This document shows, one piece after another, positions 1-10,026 of a DNA stretch of 64,000 bases. The DNA is from DAOTXL01 sp034435455. GTDB lineage: Bacteria > Chloroflexota > Anaerolineae > JAAYZQ01. The position numbers and the translations under genes were made by a program. Each line of letters begins with the position of its first letter. Position 1 is the first letter of the stretch. The notes under the pieces were generated by a model, which was given only the letters and a program-made list of their open reading frames with translations, made no database searches and had not been told where the DNA came from. The stretch is taken from the NCBI GenBank assembly GCA_034435455.1, contig DAOTXL010000108.1, positions 16,838 to 80,837 of the forward strand, read 5' to 3'.

Positions 1-344
1 CCGCGGGCCACGTCCCGCGCAAAGGCGGTATAGATATAGCGGTCGGCCAGGACAATGGCCCCCGCCTTGAGAGCGGGCAGGATCTGCCGCTCCGTCCGGT
101 CGGCCAGGTCGGCGGCGTGGATCAGGCTGAAGGAGGTAGGCGTCAGCAACTGCTTCTTTTTGCCCAGTTTCGTCGTCTCTTTGACCAGCGGCGACGAGTT
201 CCACTCGCTGAAGGCCACGCAGTAGCCCTGGCCGATCAGCCACTTGTTGAGCAGGTCCAGTTGGGTGCTCTTGCCCGACCCGTCAATGCCTTCCACGATG
301 AACAGCTTGCCGGGCAGGGCCCGTCCGTCAGGTAGTTGGGCCAT
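1..344 (-). CDS. tmk: Thymidylate kinase (dTMP kinase), C-terminus cut by window edge
   Basis: Phosphorylates dTMP to dTDP in the cytoplasm. The 114 visible residues carry the P-loop GIDGSGKST at about residues 20-28 and the later ADRYIYTAFARD segment, which fits the DR(Y/F) motif of thymidylate kinases. The start is the ATG at 344. The rest of the protein lies outside the window. A promoter-like pair lies at 447-475 and a 26-bp palindrome lies in the inferred 5' leader. It could be a tmk-like kinase of another specificity, because the segment between the P-loop and the DRY motif is not a textbook match. Confidence 0.75.
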   Translation of the reverse strand, partial: MAQLPDGRALPGKLFIVEGIDGSGKSTQLDLLNKWLIGQGYCVAFSEWNSSPLVKETTKLGKKKQLLTPTSFSLIHAADLADRTERQILPALKAGAIVLADRYIYTAFARDVAR

Positions 345-366
345 TCCTTCTCCCTTCCATCGTCTA

Positions 367-392
367 GAGGGCAACGGCCGGCCGTTGCCCTC
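367..392. repeat. 26-bp perfect palindrome in tmk leader
   Basis: Two 13-base arms (GAGGGCAACGGCC and its exact reverse complement) abut without a spacer. It lies between the predicted tmk promoter and the tmk ATG, in an otherwise empty 157-bp gap. There is no T-run, so it is not a canonical terminator. It could be a REP-like element, an operator or a leader hairpin. Confidence 0.8.
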
Positions 393-446
393 CCCTCCGG
401 CGATTGGTATCCCTGGTAGTGAGCGAGAGCCTGGGAACCTGGCTGG

Positions 447-475
447 ATTGTACCCCAAGATGGTGCAAAGCGCAA
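447..475 (-). promoter_or_regulatory. Promoter for tmk
   Basis: Reads TTGCGC, 17 bp, TACAAT on the minus strand, with GGGG just before the -10 as at other promoters here. It ends about 100 bp before the tmk start. Confidence 0.5.
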
Positions 476-501
476 ATGTTGGTTCGCCTTTCCGCAGGTC
501 T

Positions 502-1401
502 CTACAACCCCACCCTTGGCCCCTCCATCCCTGCCGTGCGGTAGGCGAAGGCCATATGGGGGGTGTTGTAGGACCAGCCGGGCCGGCCATCGGGGGCGAG
601 GAGGATGAGGCCGCCCAGGCCGTTTACCCTGGTGGCCAGCACCTGAATGGCGGCCTGAGCCGCTGCCTGAGGGTCGCCCAGGTCGTGCAGGCAATGGAGG
701 GCCAGGCGGGCCAGGGTCACTTTGGCGATGCTCTCGCCCCAGCCGGTGCACGAGGAGCCGCCCAACTCGTCGTCGGCGTAAAAGCCGCAGCCGACCATCG
801 GCACGTCACCCACGCGGCCGGGCATCTTGTTGGGCGTACCGCCGGTGGAGGTGCCGGCCGCCAGATGGCCGGCCTGGTCCAACGCCACGCAGCCCACGGT
901 GTCGGCCGGGCGGGCAAAGGCCTGCCGCGTCGAGTAGGTCCGGTCGTACAGCAGCTTTTGCCAGCGTTCGAACTCACGGGGCACGGCCAGGTCGGTCAGG
1001 TCGCAGAGGGGCAGGCCGATCTTCTGGGCAAAGCGTTGGGCGCCCTGGCCCACCAACAGCACGTGCTCGCTCTGCTCCATCACCGCCCGGGCCAGCCGGA
1101 TGGGGTTCTGGATGAACTGGACCGCTGCCACGGCTCCCACCAGCATCCGACCGCCATCCATAAAGCCGGCGTCCAACTCCACCTGGCCGTCGGCGTTGAG
1201 GAACGAGCCCCGTCCGGCATCAAAGGTCTCATCGTCTTCCATGAGGACGATGGCCGCCTCGACCGCATCAACCGCCGAGCCACCGGCCGCCAGCACCTCC
1301 CAGCCGGCTTCGACGGCGCGGCGTGTGCCGTGGCGGTGCGCCTCGTGCAACTCTGGTGGGATGTCCCATGCCCCACCGTGGACAATGATCGCCGGTCGCA
1401 T
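502..1401 (-). CDS. Isoaspartyl peptidase/L-asparaginase (Ntn hydrolase)
   Basis: Family members hydrolyse isoaspartyl dipeptides and asparagine after self-cleavage that exposes an N-terminal threonine. The 299-residue protein starts IIVHGGAW, as in plant-type asparaginases, and has the expected cleavage site ADTVGCVALD with the nucleophile at about Thr168. It then has TSTGG and, further on, the GCGFYADD/SCTGWGE region of the beta subunit. The ATG at 1401 is preceded by GGGGAGG five bases upstream. It has its own promoter-like signal at 1439-1467. Substrate preference cannot be read from sequence. Confidence 0.88.
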   Translation of the reverse strand: MRPAIIVHGGAWDIPPELHEAHRHGTRRAVEAGWEVLAAGGSAVDAVEAAIVLMEDDETFDAGRGSFLNADGQVELDAGFMDGGRMLVGAVAAVQFIQNPIRLARAVMEQSEHVLLVGQGAQRFAQKIGLPLCDLTDLAVPREFERWQKLLYDRTYSTRQAFARPADTVGCVALDQAGHLAAGTSTGGTPNKMPGRVGDVPMVGCGFYADDELGGSSCTGWGESIAKVTLARLALHCLHDLGDPQAAAQAAIQVLATRVNGLGGLILLAPDGRPGWSYNTPHMAFAYRTAGMEGPRVGL

Positions 1402-1438
1402 CAAAACCTCCCCATTGAGCTTTTGTGTATCGGGCTAT

Positions 1439-1467
1439 ATTGTACTTGGGTTGGAGGGGAAGGTCAA
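1439..1467 (-). promoter_or_regulatory. Promoter for the isoaspartyl peptidase
   Basis: TTGACC, 17 bp, TACAAT on the minus strand, about 40 bp before the start. It overlaps the last codons of the biotin carrier gene. Confidence 0.6.
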
Positions 1468-1994
1468 AAGAGCCTGTCCGGTTTGAGGATCACAAGCTCC
1501 TCTCCCTGGCTCACATCACGGCCCGGTGGGCCGTGCACCTCATCCACCACAGCGGGGTGGGGGGCTTTTAATTCCATCTGCATCTTCATGGATTCAACGA
1601 CAGCCACCACCTGCCCGGCCTCGACCCGTTCGCCGGCGGGCACCGGCAGCGAGGTCAGGATGCCGGCCAGCGGGGCACGGATCGCCAGCCGCGCGGCCGG
1701 TTCGTCGGGCCGGCCGGTCGGGCGGGGGGTCAGCGACCGGCGTTGGGACCGGACCTCCACCGGGTAGACCTGGCCCTTTACCTCCACCCGGTAGTGGGTG
1801 GTTGAGGGGGATTCCCTCTGGCCCTCTTCGACAAAGATGACATAACCGCCGTCGTCCAGCGCCAGGGAATAGACGGGCAACCCCCCGACCTGTTCCAGGT
1901 CTACGTACAGCGGCTGACCGTTGACCCGCACCAGGCGGTCGTGTTCGACCTCGATCTCAAAGGAGCAGCCGGCCACGGTGACCCGATATTTCAT
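1464..1994 (-). CDS. Biotin carboxyl carrier protein of an acyl-CoA carboxylase
   Basis: Carries carboxybiotin between the carboxylase and the carboxyltransferase. The 176 residues end in a biotinyl domain (about 105-176) with VESMKMQMEL; the biotinylated lysine is Lys137. Residues 1-90 are a beta-rich region as in propionyl/methylmalonyl carboxylase carriers. It lies last in a run with the carboxyltransferase gene and a small coupled ORF, and its ATG overlaps the upstream stop by 4 bp. The biotin carboxylase subunit is not in the window. Confidence 0.88.
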   Translation of the reverse strand: MKYRVTVAGCSFEIEVEHDRLVRVNGQPLYVDLEQVGGLPVYSLALDDGGYVIFVEEGQRESPSTTHYRVEVKGQVYPVEVRSQRRSLTPRPTGRPDEPAARLAIRAPLAGILTSLPVPAGERVEAGQVVAVVESMKMQMELKAPHPAVVDEVHGPPGRDVSQGEELVILKPDRLF

Positions 1995-2224
1995 CCCCGT
2001 CCTGCCAGTTGTGTCCAGCGCCCCAGCGTTCGCCAGGTGGCCCGCGTGTCCTGCAGGTTGCTATAGTTTCCCTGCCTGGCCTGCCGCCGATAGTCCACCA
2101 TGGCGGCTGCCACTGCGGCGGCCAACAGCAGCTCCTCATCCAGAACCGGCCACGATAACTCTTCTATCCGCAGGTCCGTTTCTATCCCCTGGTCCGGTTC
2201 TGCCATCCTCTTGATCCTGACCAT
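1991..2224 (-). CDS. Small coupled ORF, epsilon-subunit-like (acyl-CoA carboxylase)
   Basis: A 77-residue protein between the carboxyltransferase and biotin carrier genes. Its stop overlaps the next start in ATGA, which argues that it is translated. Visible features are a DEELLLAAAVAAAM helix and a WRTLGRW end. This order (an Ala/Leu helix after a DEE motif, then a Trp/Arg end) resembles the short epsilon subunits that stabilise actinobacterial acyl-CoA carboxylases, but the resemblance is loose. The ATG at 2224 has GAGGG seven bases upstream; ATGs at 2242 and 2206 are alternatives. Confidence 0.5.
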   Translation of the reverse strand: MVRIKRMAEPDQGIETDLRIEELSWPVLDEELLLAAAVAAAMVDYRRQARQGNYSNLQDTRATWRTLGRWTQLAGRG

Positions 2225-2256
2225 CTTCCATCCCTCAATCATCTTCCCTCTCCCTG

Positions 2257-2273
2257 AAGGTGTCAGGCACCTG

Positions 2274-2277
<4 letters not shown>
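2257..2277. repeat. Short inverted element GGTGTCAGGCACCTGTCAC
   Basis: A partly self-complementary element at the 3' end of the carboxyltransferase gene; the gene's TGA stop is part of it. Related sequences occur at 10014-10023, 21867-21897 and, more weakly, 62589-62601. Confidence 0.5.
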
Positions 2278-3792
<1,515 letters not shown>

Positions 3793-3800
<8 letters not shown>

Positions 3801-4974
3801 CTTGTGCTCCCGGTTTCGACCTGGCCTTGCGTTCGTGCAAGGTGCGGAACAGGCGGTCGTCCAGCCGCCGCCACAGCCGGCGCCAGCGAGAGCGCAGCCG
3901 TGCCAGGCGATAGCGCAGCCAGCGCCACAAGGCTGCCCGGCGCGATGGGGCCGGCATCGGCAGCGGCAGGCTCCAGCGGATGGCGACGGCCCCCCAGGTC
4001 AGCCCCGCTCCAAAGCCGGTACAGACGATCAGATCGTCGCGGTTGACCCGGCCCTGTTCGATCGCCTCACACAGGGCGATGGGGATAGAGGCCGAGGAGG
4101 TGTTGCCGTAACGGGCCAGGTTGGAAAAGACCCGCCCTTCCTCCACGCCCATCTCCCGGGCTGCCGCCTGCAAGATGCGGTCGTTGGCCTGGTGAGGGAT
4201 GAACAGGGCCACCTCCTCGACCGTCAATCCGGCACGGGACAGCACCCGGCGAGCCGCCTCGGGCATGATGCGCGTGGCGAAGCGAAAGACCGGCCGCCCC
4301 TCCATCCGGATGAAATGCTGGCGCGCTGCCACCGTCTCGGCGGAAGCGGGATGGGCGCTGCCACCGGCCGGCAGGATCAGCAGTTCCCCCCCGGAACCGT
4401 CGGCGCCCAGCACCGAGGCCAGGATGCCGCCCGGTGCTTCGCTGGCCCGGAGCACCACCGCCCCTGCCCCGTCGCCGAACAGCACGCAGGTGTTGCGGTC
4501 GGTCCAATCGGTGATGCGCGACAGGGTTTCGGCGCCGATCACCAGCGCGCAGCCGTACCGCCCGGCGGCCAGCAGGTCGGCGGCCAGGCTCAGGGCGTAG
4601 ATAAAACCGGAGCAGCCGGCCGACAGGTCAAAGGCGGCGGCCTTTTCGGCCCCCAGCGCGTCCTGCACCAGACAGGCCGTGGCCGGAAAAGCGTGGTCAG
4701 GGGTTACGGTAGCCACGATGATCAGGTCCAGGCCGGCTGGGTCCTGTTCGGCCACCTCCAGGGCGGCGCGGGCTGCCTTGAGACTGAGGGTGAAGGTTGT
4801 CTCGCCCTCGGCGGCGATGCGCCGTTCGACAATGCCGGTCCGCTGGCGGATCCACTCATCGGAGGTATCCACCATCGCCGTCAGATCGTCGTTAGTCAGC
4901 ACCCGCTCAGGGACGGCTTTGCCCCAGCCGACAATGTGGGCGTGGTGCAGGGAGGCGTTGCGCCGGCCAGCCAA
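3793..4974 (-). CDS. fabH: 3-oxoacyl-ACP synthase III with Arg-rich C-terminal tail
   Basis: Starts fatty-acid synthesis by condensing an acyl-CoA primer with malonyl-ACP. The catalytic triad is visible: Cys121 (LSAGCSGF), His261 (FIPHQAND) and Asn291 (YGNTSSAS). Residues 1-334 match the family's normal length. Residues 335-393 are an extra tail rich in Arg, Trp and Leu (e.g. LARLRSRWRRLWRRL), which could form a basic amphipathic helix for membrane or partner binding. The start is a TTG with GGAGGAA nine bases upstream inside the fabF end. Primer choice (straight or branched) is unknown. Confidence 0.9.
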
Positions 4975-4980
4975 GGCTGT

Positions 4981-6222
4981 TTATTCCTCCCACTTGCGCA
5001 GGATGAGGGTGGCGTTATGCCCGCCGAACCCGAAAGAGTTGGACAGGATGGTGCGCGGGTGGGTCAGCCGTGCCCGGTTGGGGACATAGTCCAGGTCACA
5101 CTCCGGGTCAGGGGTTTCGTAGTTGATGGTGGGGTGGAGCCAGCCGGTCTCCAGCGACTTGACGCAGGCGATGGCCTCCACCGCGCCGGCACCCCCCATC
5201 AGGTGGCCGATCATTGATTTGGTGGCACTGACCGGCAGGCGGCGGGCATGCTCGCCAAAGACCCTGTGGATAGCCAGTGTCTCGACCCGGTCGTTCAGCG
5301 GGGTGCTGGTGCCGTGGGCGTTGATATAGTCAATCTCCTCCGGGCGCAGGCCGGCATCCCGCAGGGCTGCCTCCATCGCCAGGGCGGCCCCTTCGCCCTT
5401 TTCGTCGGGGGCGGTGATGTGAAAGGCATCGGAACTGGCCCCGTAGCCGATCACCTCGGCGTAGATGCGCGCCCCCCGCTTCCGGGCGTGCTCCAGGCTC
5501 TCCAGGATCAGCACCCCGGCCCCTTCCCCCATGACAAAGCCGTCACGGTCGGCGTCAAACGGCCGGCTGGCCCGCTCCGGTTCGTCGTTGCGGTGCGAGA
5601 CGGCTCCCATGCTGCTGAAGGCTGCCAGCGCCAGGGGGTGCATGACCGACTCGCCGCCGCCGCAGATCATCACCTCGGCCGTCCCGCGACGGATATACTC
5701 GGTGGCCTCGCCGATGGCGTTGTTGCCGGTAGCGCAGGCCGAGGCCAGCGACAGGGCCGGCCCCCGGATGCCATACCGGATGGCGATCTGCCCGGCCCCG
5801 GCGTTGGGCATCATCATCGGCACCATCAGGGCGCTCACCCGTTTGGGGCCTCGCTCGCGCATTACGTCGGCGTTTTCCAGCAGGGTGGCTATCCCGCCGA
5901 TGCCCGTGCCGATGAGAACCCCCACGTGCCGGTTGCCGGTGGAGTTGAAGGTCAACCCGGCGTCGCCGATGGCCTCGGCCGCAGCGGCCAGGACCAACTG
6001 GGTGAAGCGGTCGGTCCGCCTGGCTTCCTTGTGGCCCAGAAGAGCCACGGCATCAAAGCCCTTGACCTCGGCAGCAATGCGGACCGGCTGGTCCGAGGCG
6101 TCGTACATTGTGATCGGCCCTGCACCGGAACGCCCGGCCAGCAGGGCCTGCCAGAAGGTGGGCACATCGTTGCCCACGGGGGTCACCGCCCCCATGCCGG
6201 TAATCACAACTCGCTGGCGCAT
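4981..6222 (-). CDS. fabF: 3-oxoacyl-ACP synthase II
   Basis: Elongates acyl-ACP in fatty-acid synthesis. The 413-residue protein has the Cys-His-His set: Cys163 (SACATGNN), His303 (NAHGTSTPLND) and His340 (KSMIGHLMGG), plus the C-terminal NSFGFGGHNA. I chose the ATG at 6222 (GGGGG five bases upstream) over the one at 6234, whose Shine-Dalgarno would touch the codon. It is the first gene of the fabF-fabH-carboxylase run and is divergent from etfB. Confidence 0.93.
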   Translation of the reverse strand: MRQRVVITGMGAVTPVGNDVPTFWQALLAGRSGAGPITMYDASDQPVRIAAEVKGFDAVALLGHKEARRTDRFTQLVLAAAAEAIGDAGLTFNSTGNRHVGVLIGTGIGGIATLLENADVMRERGPKRVSALMVPMMMPNAGAGQIAIRYGIRGPALSLASACATGNNAIGEATEYIRRGTAEVMICGGGESVMHPLALAAFSSMGAVSHRNDEPERASRPFDADRDGFVMGEGAGVLILESLEHARKRGARIYAEVIGYGASSDAFHITAPDEKGEGAALAMEAALRDAGLRPEEIDYINAHGTSTPLNDRVETLAIHRVFGEHARRLPVSATKSMIGHLMGGAGAVEAIACVKSLETGWLHPTINYETPDPECDLDYVPNRARLTHPRTILSNSFGFGGHNATLILRKWEE

Positions 6223-6268
6223 AGTTGCCCCCATTCCTCACAATGCTCATCACATCTCTGTCTGGCTC

Positions 6269-6337
6269 ATAGAACACCGGGGGGAGGGAAAGGATGCGCC
6301 CCGAAAGCGCAACTTTTACCGGCAAGGCGTGTTCTAT
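6269..6337. promoter_or_regulatory. Spaced inverted repeat in the fabF/etfB divergent region
   Basis: ATAGAACAC at 6269-6277 is repeated in inverted orientation as GTGTTCTAT at 6329-6337, 51 bp apart, midway between the two divergent starts. It may be a pair of sites for one regulator or part of two symmetric promoters. No clear -35/-10 pair was found for either gene. Confidence 0.4.
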
Positions 6338-6373
6338 TGGCAGACGAAAGCTGGAAAAGGGGAAGGGTTCCAC

Positions 6374-7264
6374 ATGCCGTACAACAGTGTGGTATTGGTC
6401 AAACAGGTGCCCGACACGGCCAACATCACCGGCCAGGCGATCAACGAGGATGGCACGATCAACCGGGCAGCCCTGCCGGCCATCTTGAATCCGGAGGACC
6501 TCCACGCCCTGGAGATGGCCTTGCAGCTCAAGGAACAGCATGGCGGCCGGGTCACCGTGCTGACTATGGGGCCACCCCGCGCGGCGGAGGTGCTGCGCGA
6601 GGCGCTCTATCGCGGTGCGGACCGCGTGATCTTGATCACCGACCGCAAGACCGCCGGCTCCGATACGCAGGCCACCTCTTACGTGCTCAAATGTGCCGTG
6701 GAAAAGGTGGGCGACTATGATCTGGTTTTTTGTGGGCGGCAGGCCATAGATGGCGACACCGCCCAGGTTGGCCCGCAGGTGGCCGAGAAGCTGGGCCTGC
6801 CGCAGATCACCTGCGCCGAGGCCATCGAAGAGATAGGGGATGGCCACCTGGTCGTCCGCCGGGCGCTGCCCCTGGGCACCGAGACGGTCTGGTGCCCGCT
6901 GCCCTGCCTGTTGACGGTGGTCGCTTCGGCCAATACGCCCCGCCCCCCCTCGGTCCGGCGGATGATGGCCTGCAAGCTGGCGGCAACCCCCTTTGACTAT
7001 CCCGACCTGTTGCGGCGCTGGCCCGAGTTCGAGAACGAGGCGGCCCTGGACCGGTATCTGGACGAACGCGGCCTGAAGATCGAGGTTTGGAGCGGGGCTG
7101 ACATCGGCGTGGACTATGGGCGGGTGGGGCTCTCCGGCTCGCCGACCCAGGTGCTCAAGGTCGAGTTCGCGGTGCTCGAGTCCGGCAGCAACCGGGAGTT
7201 CGAGGCCAGCCCGGCGGGCATTGCCCAACTGCTGGAAAAGCTGGCCACCGACCATATCCTGTGA
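6374..7264 (+). CDS. etfB: Electron transfer flavoprotein, beta subunit
   Basis: Accepts electrons from acyl-CoA dehydrogenases with EtfA and passes them to the quinone pool or another acceptor. The 296-residue protein begins with a typical VLVKQVPDT strand, has NPEDLHALEMAL and the signature FCGRQAIDGDTAQVGPQ. The ATG at 6374 follows an AGGGGAAGG Shine-Dalgarno; an in-frame open stretch runs further upstream but has no other support. etfA begins 8 bp after the stop. Confidence 0.93.
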   Translation: MPYNSVVLVKQVPDTANITGQAINEDGTINRAALPAILNPEDLHALEMALQLKEQHGGRVTVLTMGPPRAAEVLREALYRGADRVILITDRKTAGSDTQATSYVLKCAVEKVGDYDLVFCGRQAIDGDTAQVGPQVAEKLGLPQITCAEAIEEIGDGHLVVRRALPLGTETVWCPLPCLLTVVASANTPRPPSVRRMMACKLAATPFDYPDLLRRWPEFENEAALDRYLDERGLKIEVWSGADIGVDYGRVGLSGSPTQVLKVEFAVLESGSNREFEASPAGIAQLLEKLATDHIL

Positions 7265-7272
7265 GGGGGGAC

Positions 7273-8292
7273 ATGGCACACGAGCAGCGGGAAGTGTGGG
7301 TCTTGGTCGAACAGGATGAGGGGAGGATCGCCCCCGTCAGCCTGGAATTGTTGGGCAAGGCGCGGGAACTGGCCGATCACCTGACGGGCAGGGTGTGTGG
7401 CCTGCTGTTCGGCGAGGGGGTGGAGGCCTTGGCGCCGCAGGTCATCCAGTACGGCGCCGACCTGGTGCTGCTGGCCGACCACCCTGAGTTGAGGCTGTAT
7501 CGCACCTTGCCCTATGCCCGGCTGACCATCCACCTGGTGCGCCAGCGGCGGCCCTTTATCTTTTTGCTGGGCGCTACGCCGGTGGGCCGTGACCTGGCCC
7601 CCCGCATCGCCAGCGCCGTCTCGGCCGGCCTGACCGCCGACTGCACCGATCTCCGGATCGGCGATTTCGAGCGCCAGGGCAGGGTCTACCAAGAGCTCCT
7701 GCTCCAGATCCGCCCGGCCTTTGGCGGCAACCTGGTTGCCACCATCGTCAACCCAGAAATGCACCCCCAGATGGCCACGGTCCGCGAGGGGGTGATGAGG
7801 CCGGGCTGGCCTGACCCGGCGCGGAGCGGCACCGTCGAGCGGGTGGAGCCGTGCTGGAACGGCCGCGATCTGGAACTGCGCATCCTGAAGCGCGAGGTCC
7901 GGCTTCCCACCGTGGACCTGAAACAGGCCCGGGTGATCGTGGCCGGGGGCATGGGGGTGGGCAGCAAGGAGGGCTTTGGCCTCATCCACGATCTGGCCGA
8001 AGCGCTGGGCGGGCAGGTGGCGGCCTCCCGGGCGGCGGTGGATGCCGGGTTCATTTCCCGAGAGCATCAGGTGGGGCAGACAGGGGTCACGGTGCGCCCC
8101 CGGCTGTACATCGCCTGTGGCATTTCGGGGGCGGTTCAACACCGCGTCGGGATGGATCAATCGAACACCATCGTCGCCATCAACACCGACCCCCATGCCC
8201 CGATTTTCCAGATCGCCCACTACAAGATCGTCGGCGACCTGCACACCGTCATTCCGCAGATGATCCGGGCCTATCGTGAGCAAGGCAGGTAG
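7273..8292 (+). CDS. etfA: Electron transfer flavoprotein, alpha subunit
   Basis: FAD-binding partner of EtfB. The 339 residues show the C-terminal FAD domain with AGGMGVGSKEGF, GQTGVTVRPRLYIACGISGA and QHRVGMDQSNTIVAIN, all hallmarks of EtfA. The ATG at 7273 follows GAGGGGGG. It lies between etfB and an acyl-CoA dehydrogenase on one transcript, so the three likely work as one oxidation unit. Confidence 0.93.
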   Translation: MAHEQREVWVLVEQDEGRIAPVSLELLGKARELADHLTGRVCGLLFGEGVEALAPQVIQYGADLVLLADHPELRLYRTLPYARLTIHLVRQRRPFIFLLGATPVGRDLAPRIASAVSAGLTADCTDLRIGDFERQGRVYQELLLQIRPAFGGNLVATIVNPEMHPQMATVREGVMRPGWPDPARSGTVERVEPCWNGRDLELRILKREVRLPTVDLKQARVIVAGGMGVGSKEGFGLIHDLAEALGGQVAASRAAVDAGFISREHQVGQTGVTVRPRLYIACGISGAVQHRVGMDQSNTIVAINTDPHAPIFQIAHYKIVGDLHTVIPQMIRAYREQGR

Positions 8293-8300
8293 GGGGGGCC

Positions 8301-10016
8301 GTGGCAGACAATTTCTTTACCGATAACCTCGATTTGCAGTACCGTCTGGAGAGCCTGGACCTGGAAGAGGTGGTGACCATCCTGGAAGATGGCTACCGCT
8401 ATCATCAGGACTATCCCGGCGCGCCGCGCAGCTATGCCGACGCCAAAGACAATTACCGCCTTCTGCTCCAGGTGTTGGGAGACCTGTGCGCCAACCGGAT
8501 CGCCCCCCGGGCCGCCGAGGCAGACGAGCAGGGTGCCCGCTTCCACGCCGGCCGGGTCACCTACGCCGAGGCTACCCAGGAGGGCCTCCGCCTGTTGCGC
8601 CAGGCCGGGTTGATGGGGGCCATGTTGCCGTGGGAGTATGGCGGGTTGAACCTGCCGGAGACGGTCTTGCAGATGATGATCGAGATCGTCTCGCGGGCCG
8701 ATCCGGCGCTGATGTCGATCTTTGGTTTGCAAGAGATTTCGGCCACCATCGCCGAGTATGGCGATGAGGAGATGAAGGCCCGCCTTTTGCCCCGCTTTGC
8801 CCGGGGGGAGGTGACGGGAGCGATGGCCCTCACCGAAGCGGAGGCCGGCTCCGACCTGGGGGCGGTGCAGACCCGCGCCACGTTCGACGAGGCAACCGGC
8901 CTGTGGCGGCTCAACGGCGTCAAGCGGTTCATCACCAACGGCTGCGCCGAGGTGCTGCTGGTGCTGGCCCGCTCCGAAGAGGGGTCCACCGATGCCCGCG
9001 GCCTGTCTCTGTTCGCGGTGGAAGCCGATGAAACGGTGCGCATCCGCCGCATTGAGGACAAACTGGGCCTGCACGCCTCGCCCACCTGCGAGCTGGAGTT
9101 CTGCAACACGCCGGCCCGCCTGGTGGGCCGGCGTCGCTACGGCCTGATCCGCTATACCTGGTCGCTGATGAACGGGGCCAGGATCGCGGTGGCGGCCCAG
9201 GCGTTGGGCATCGCCGAGGCCGCGTATCGCCAGGCGGCCGGATACGCGAAAAAGCGGGTCCAGTTCGGCCGGCCCCTTGAGCAGATCCCGGCCGTGCTTC
9301 GCCTGTTGCTTTCCATGCGGGGCGAGATCGAGGCGACGCGGGCCCTGCTCTACGAAACCGGGCGGTGGGTGGACCTGAAAAAGGCGTACGAGCGCCGGCA
9401 GGGGCGGGAGGGGCTCGATGCGGCAGGGCAGCAACGGCTCAAACAGGCCGATCGGATGGCCGCCGTGCTGACCCCGCTGCTCAAGTACCACGCCACCGAG
9501 ATGGGCAATCGGGTCTGCTACCAGGCCATGCAGGTCCACGGCGGCATCGGGTACATGCGCGAGTTCAGCGTCGAGCGCCATTGGCGCGACGTCCGGGTGA
9601 CCAGCATTTACGAGGGGACCAGTCAGCTTCAGATCGTGGCGGCCACCGGCCTGTTACTGGGCCATGCCCTGGACGGCCTGTTGGACGAATGGGCAGCGGA
9701 AGAATATGGCCCCCTGCTGGACCGGCTCAAAGGCGAGTTGGAGGGGGCGACGGCGCTGTTCAAGGAGGCCATAGACCGTCTGAAGGGGCAGGAGAATGGG
9801 GCGGTCATCGAGTATTATGCTGCCGACCTGGCCGACATGGCCGTCTATCTCCTGACCTCGTGGCTGATGTTACGGGATGCGCGGACGACAGAGCCGAAGC
9901 GCGACCTGGCCCGCATCTACATAGGCCAGGCGATGCCCCTCTTTCGCGGGCATCTGGCAGCCGTCCAGGCCGGCGACCCGACGCCCGTCCTCACCTGCCT
10001 GTCCCCTCAACGGTGA
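8301..10016 (+). CDS. Acyl-CoA dehydrogenase, long C-terminal form
   Basis: FAD-dependent alpha,beta-oxidation of an acyl-CoA, passing electrons to the adjacent ETF. The 571 residues show MALTEAEAGSDL (FAD/substrate loop), RFITNG, and the catalytic-base region IYEGTSQLQ with Glu438. It is about 190 residues longer than short-chain family members: an N-terminal extension (residues 1-60) and a helical C-terminal extension after about 450, as in the 570-600 residue subfamily. The start is GTG after AGGGGGGG. Chain-length preference cannot be assigned. Confidence 0.9.
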   Translation: MADNFFTDNLDLQYRLESLDLEEVVTILEDGYRYHQDYPGAPRSYADAKDNYRLLLQVLGDLCANRIAPRAAEADEQGARFHAGRVTYAEATQEGLRLLRQAGLMGAMLPWEYGGLNLPETVLQMMIEIVSRADPALMSIFGLQEISATIAEYGDEEMKARLLPRFARGEVTGAMALTEAEAGSDLGAVQTRATFDEATGLWRLNGVKRFITNGCAEVLLVLARSEEGSTDARGLSLFAVEADETVRIRRIEDKLGLHASPTCELEFCNTPARLVGRRRYGLIRYTWSLMNGARIAVAAQALGIAEAAYRQAAGYAKKRVQFGRPLEQIPAVLRLLLSMRGEIEATRALLYETGRWVDLKKAYERRQGREGLDAAGQQRLKQADRMAAVLTPLLKYHATEMGNRVCYQAMQVHGGIGYMREFSVERHWRDVRVTSIYEGTSQLQIVAATGLLLGHALDGLLDEWAAEEYGPLLDRLKGELEGATALFKEAIDRLKGQENGAVIEYYAADLADMAVYLLTSWLMLRDARTTEPKRDLARIYIGQAMPLFRGHLAAVQAGDPTPVLTCLSPQR

Positions 10017-10026
10017 CAGGCACGGG

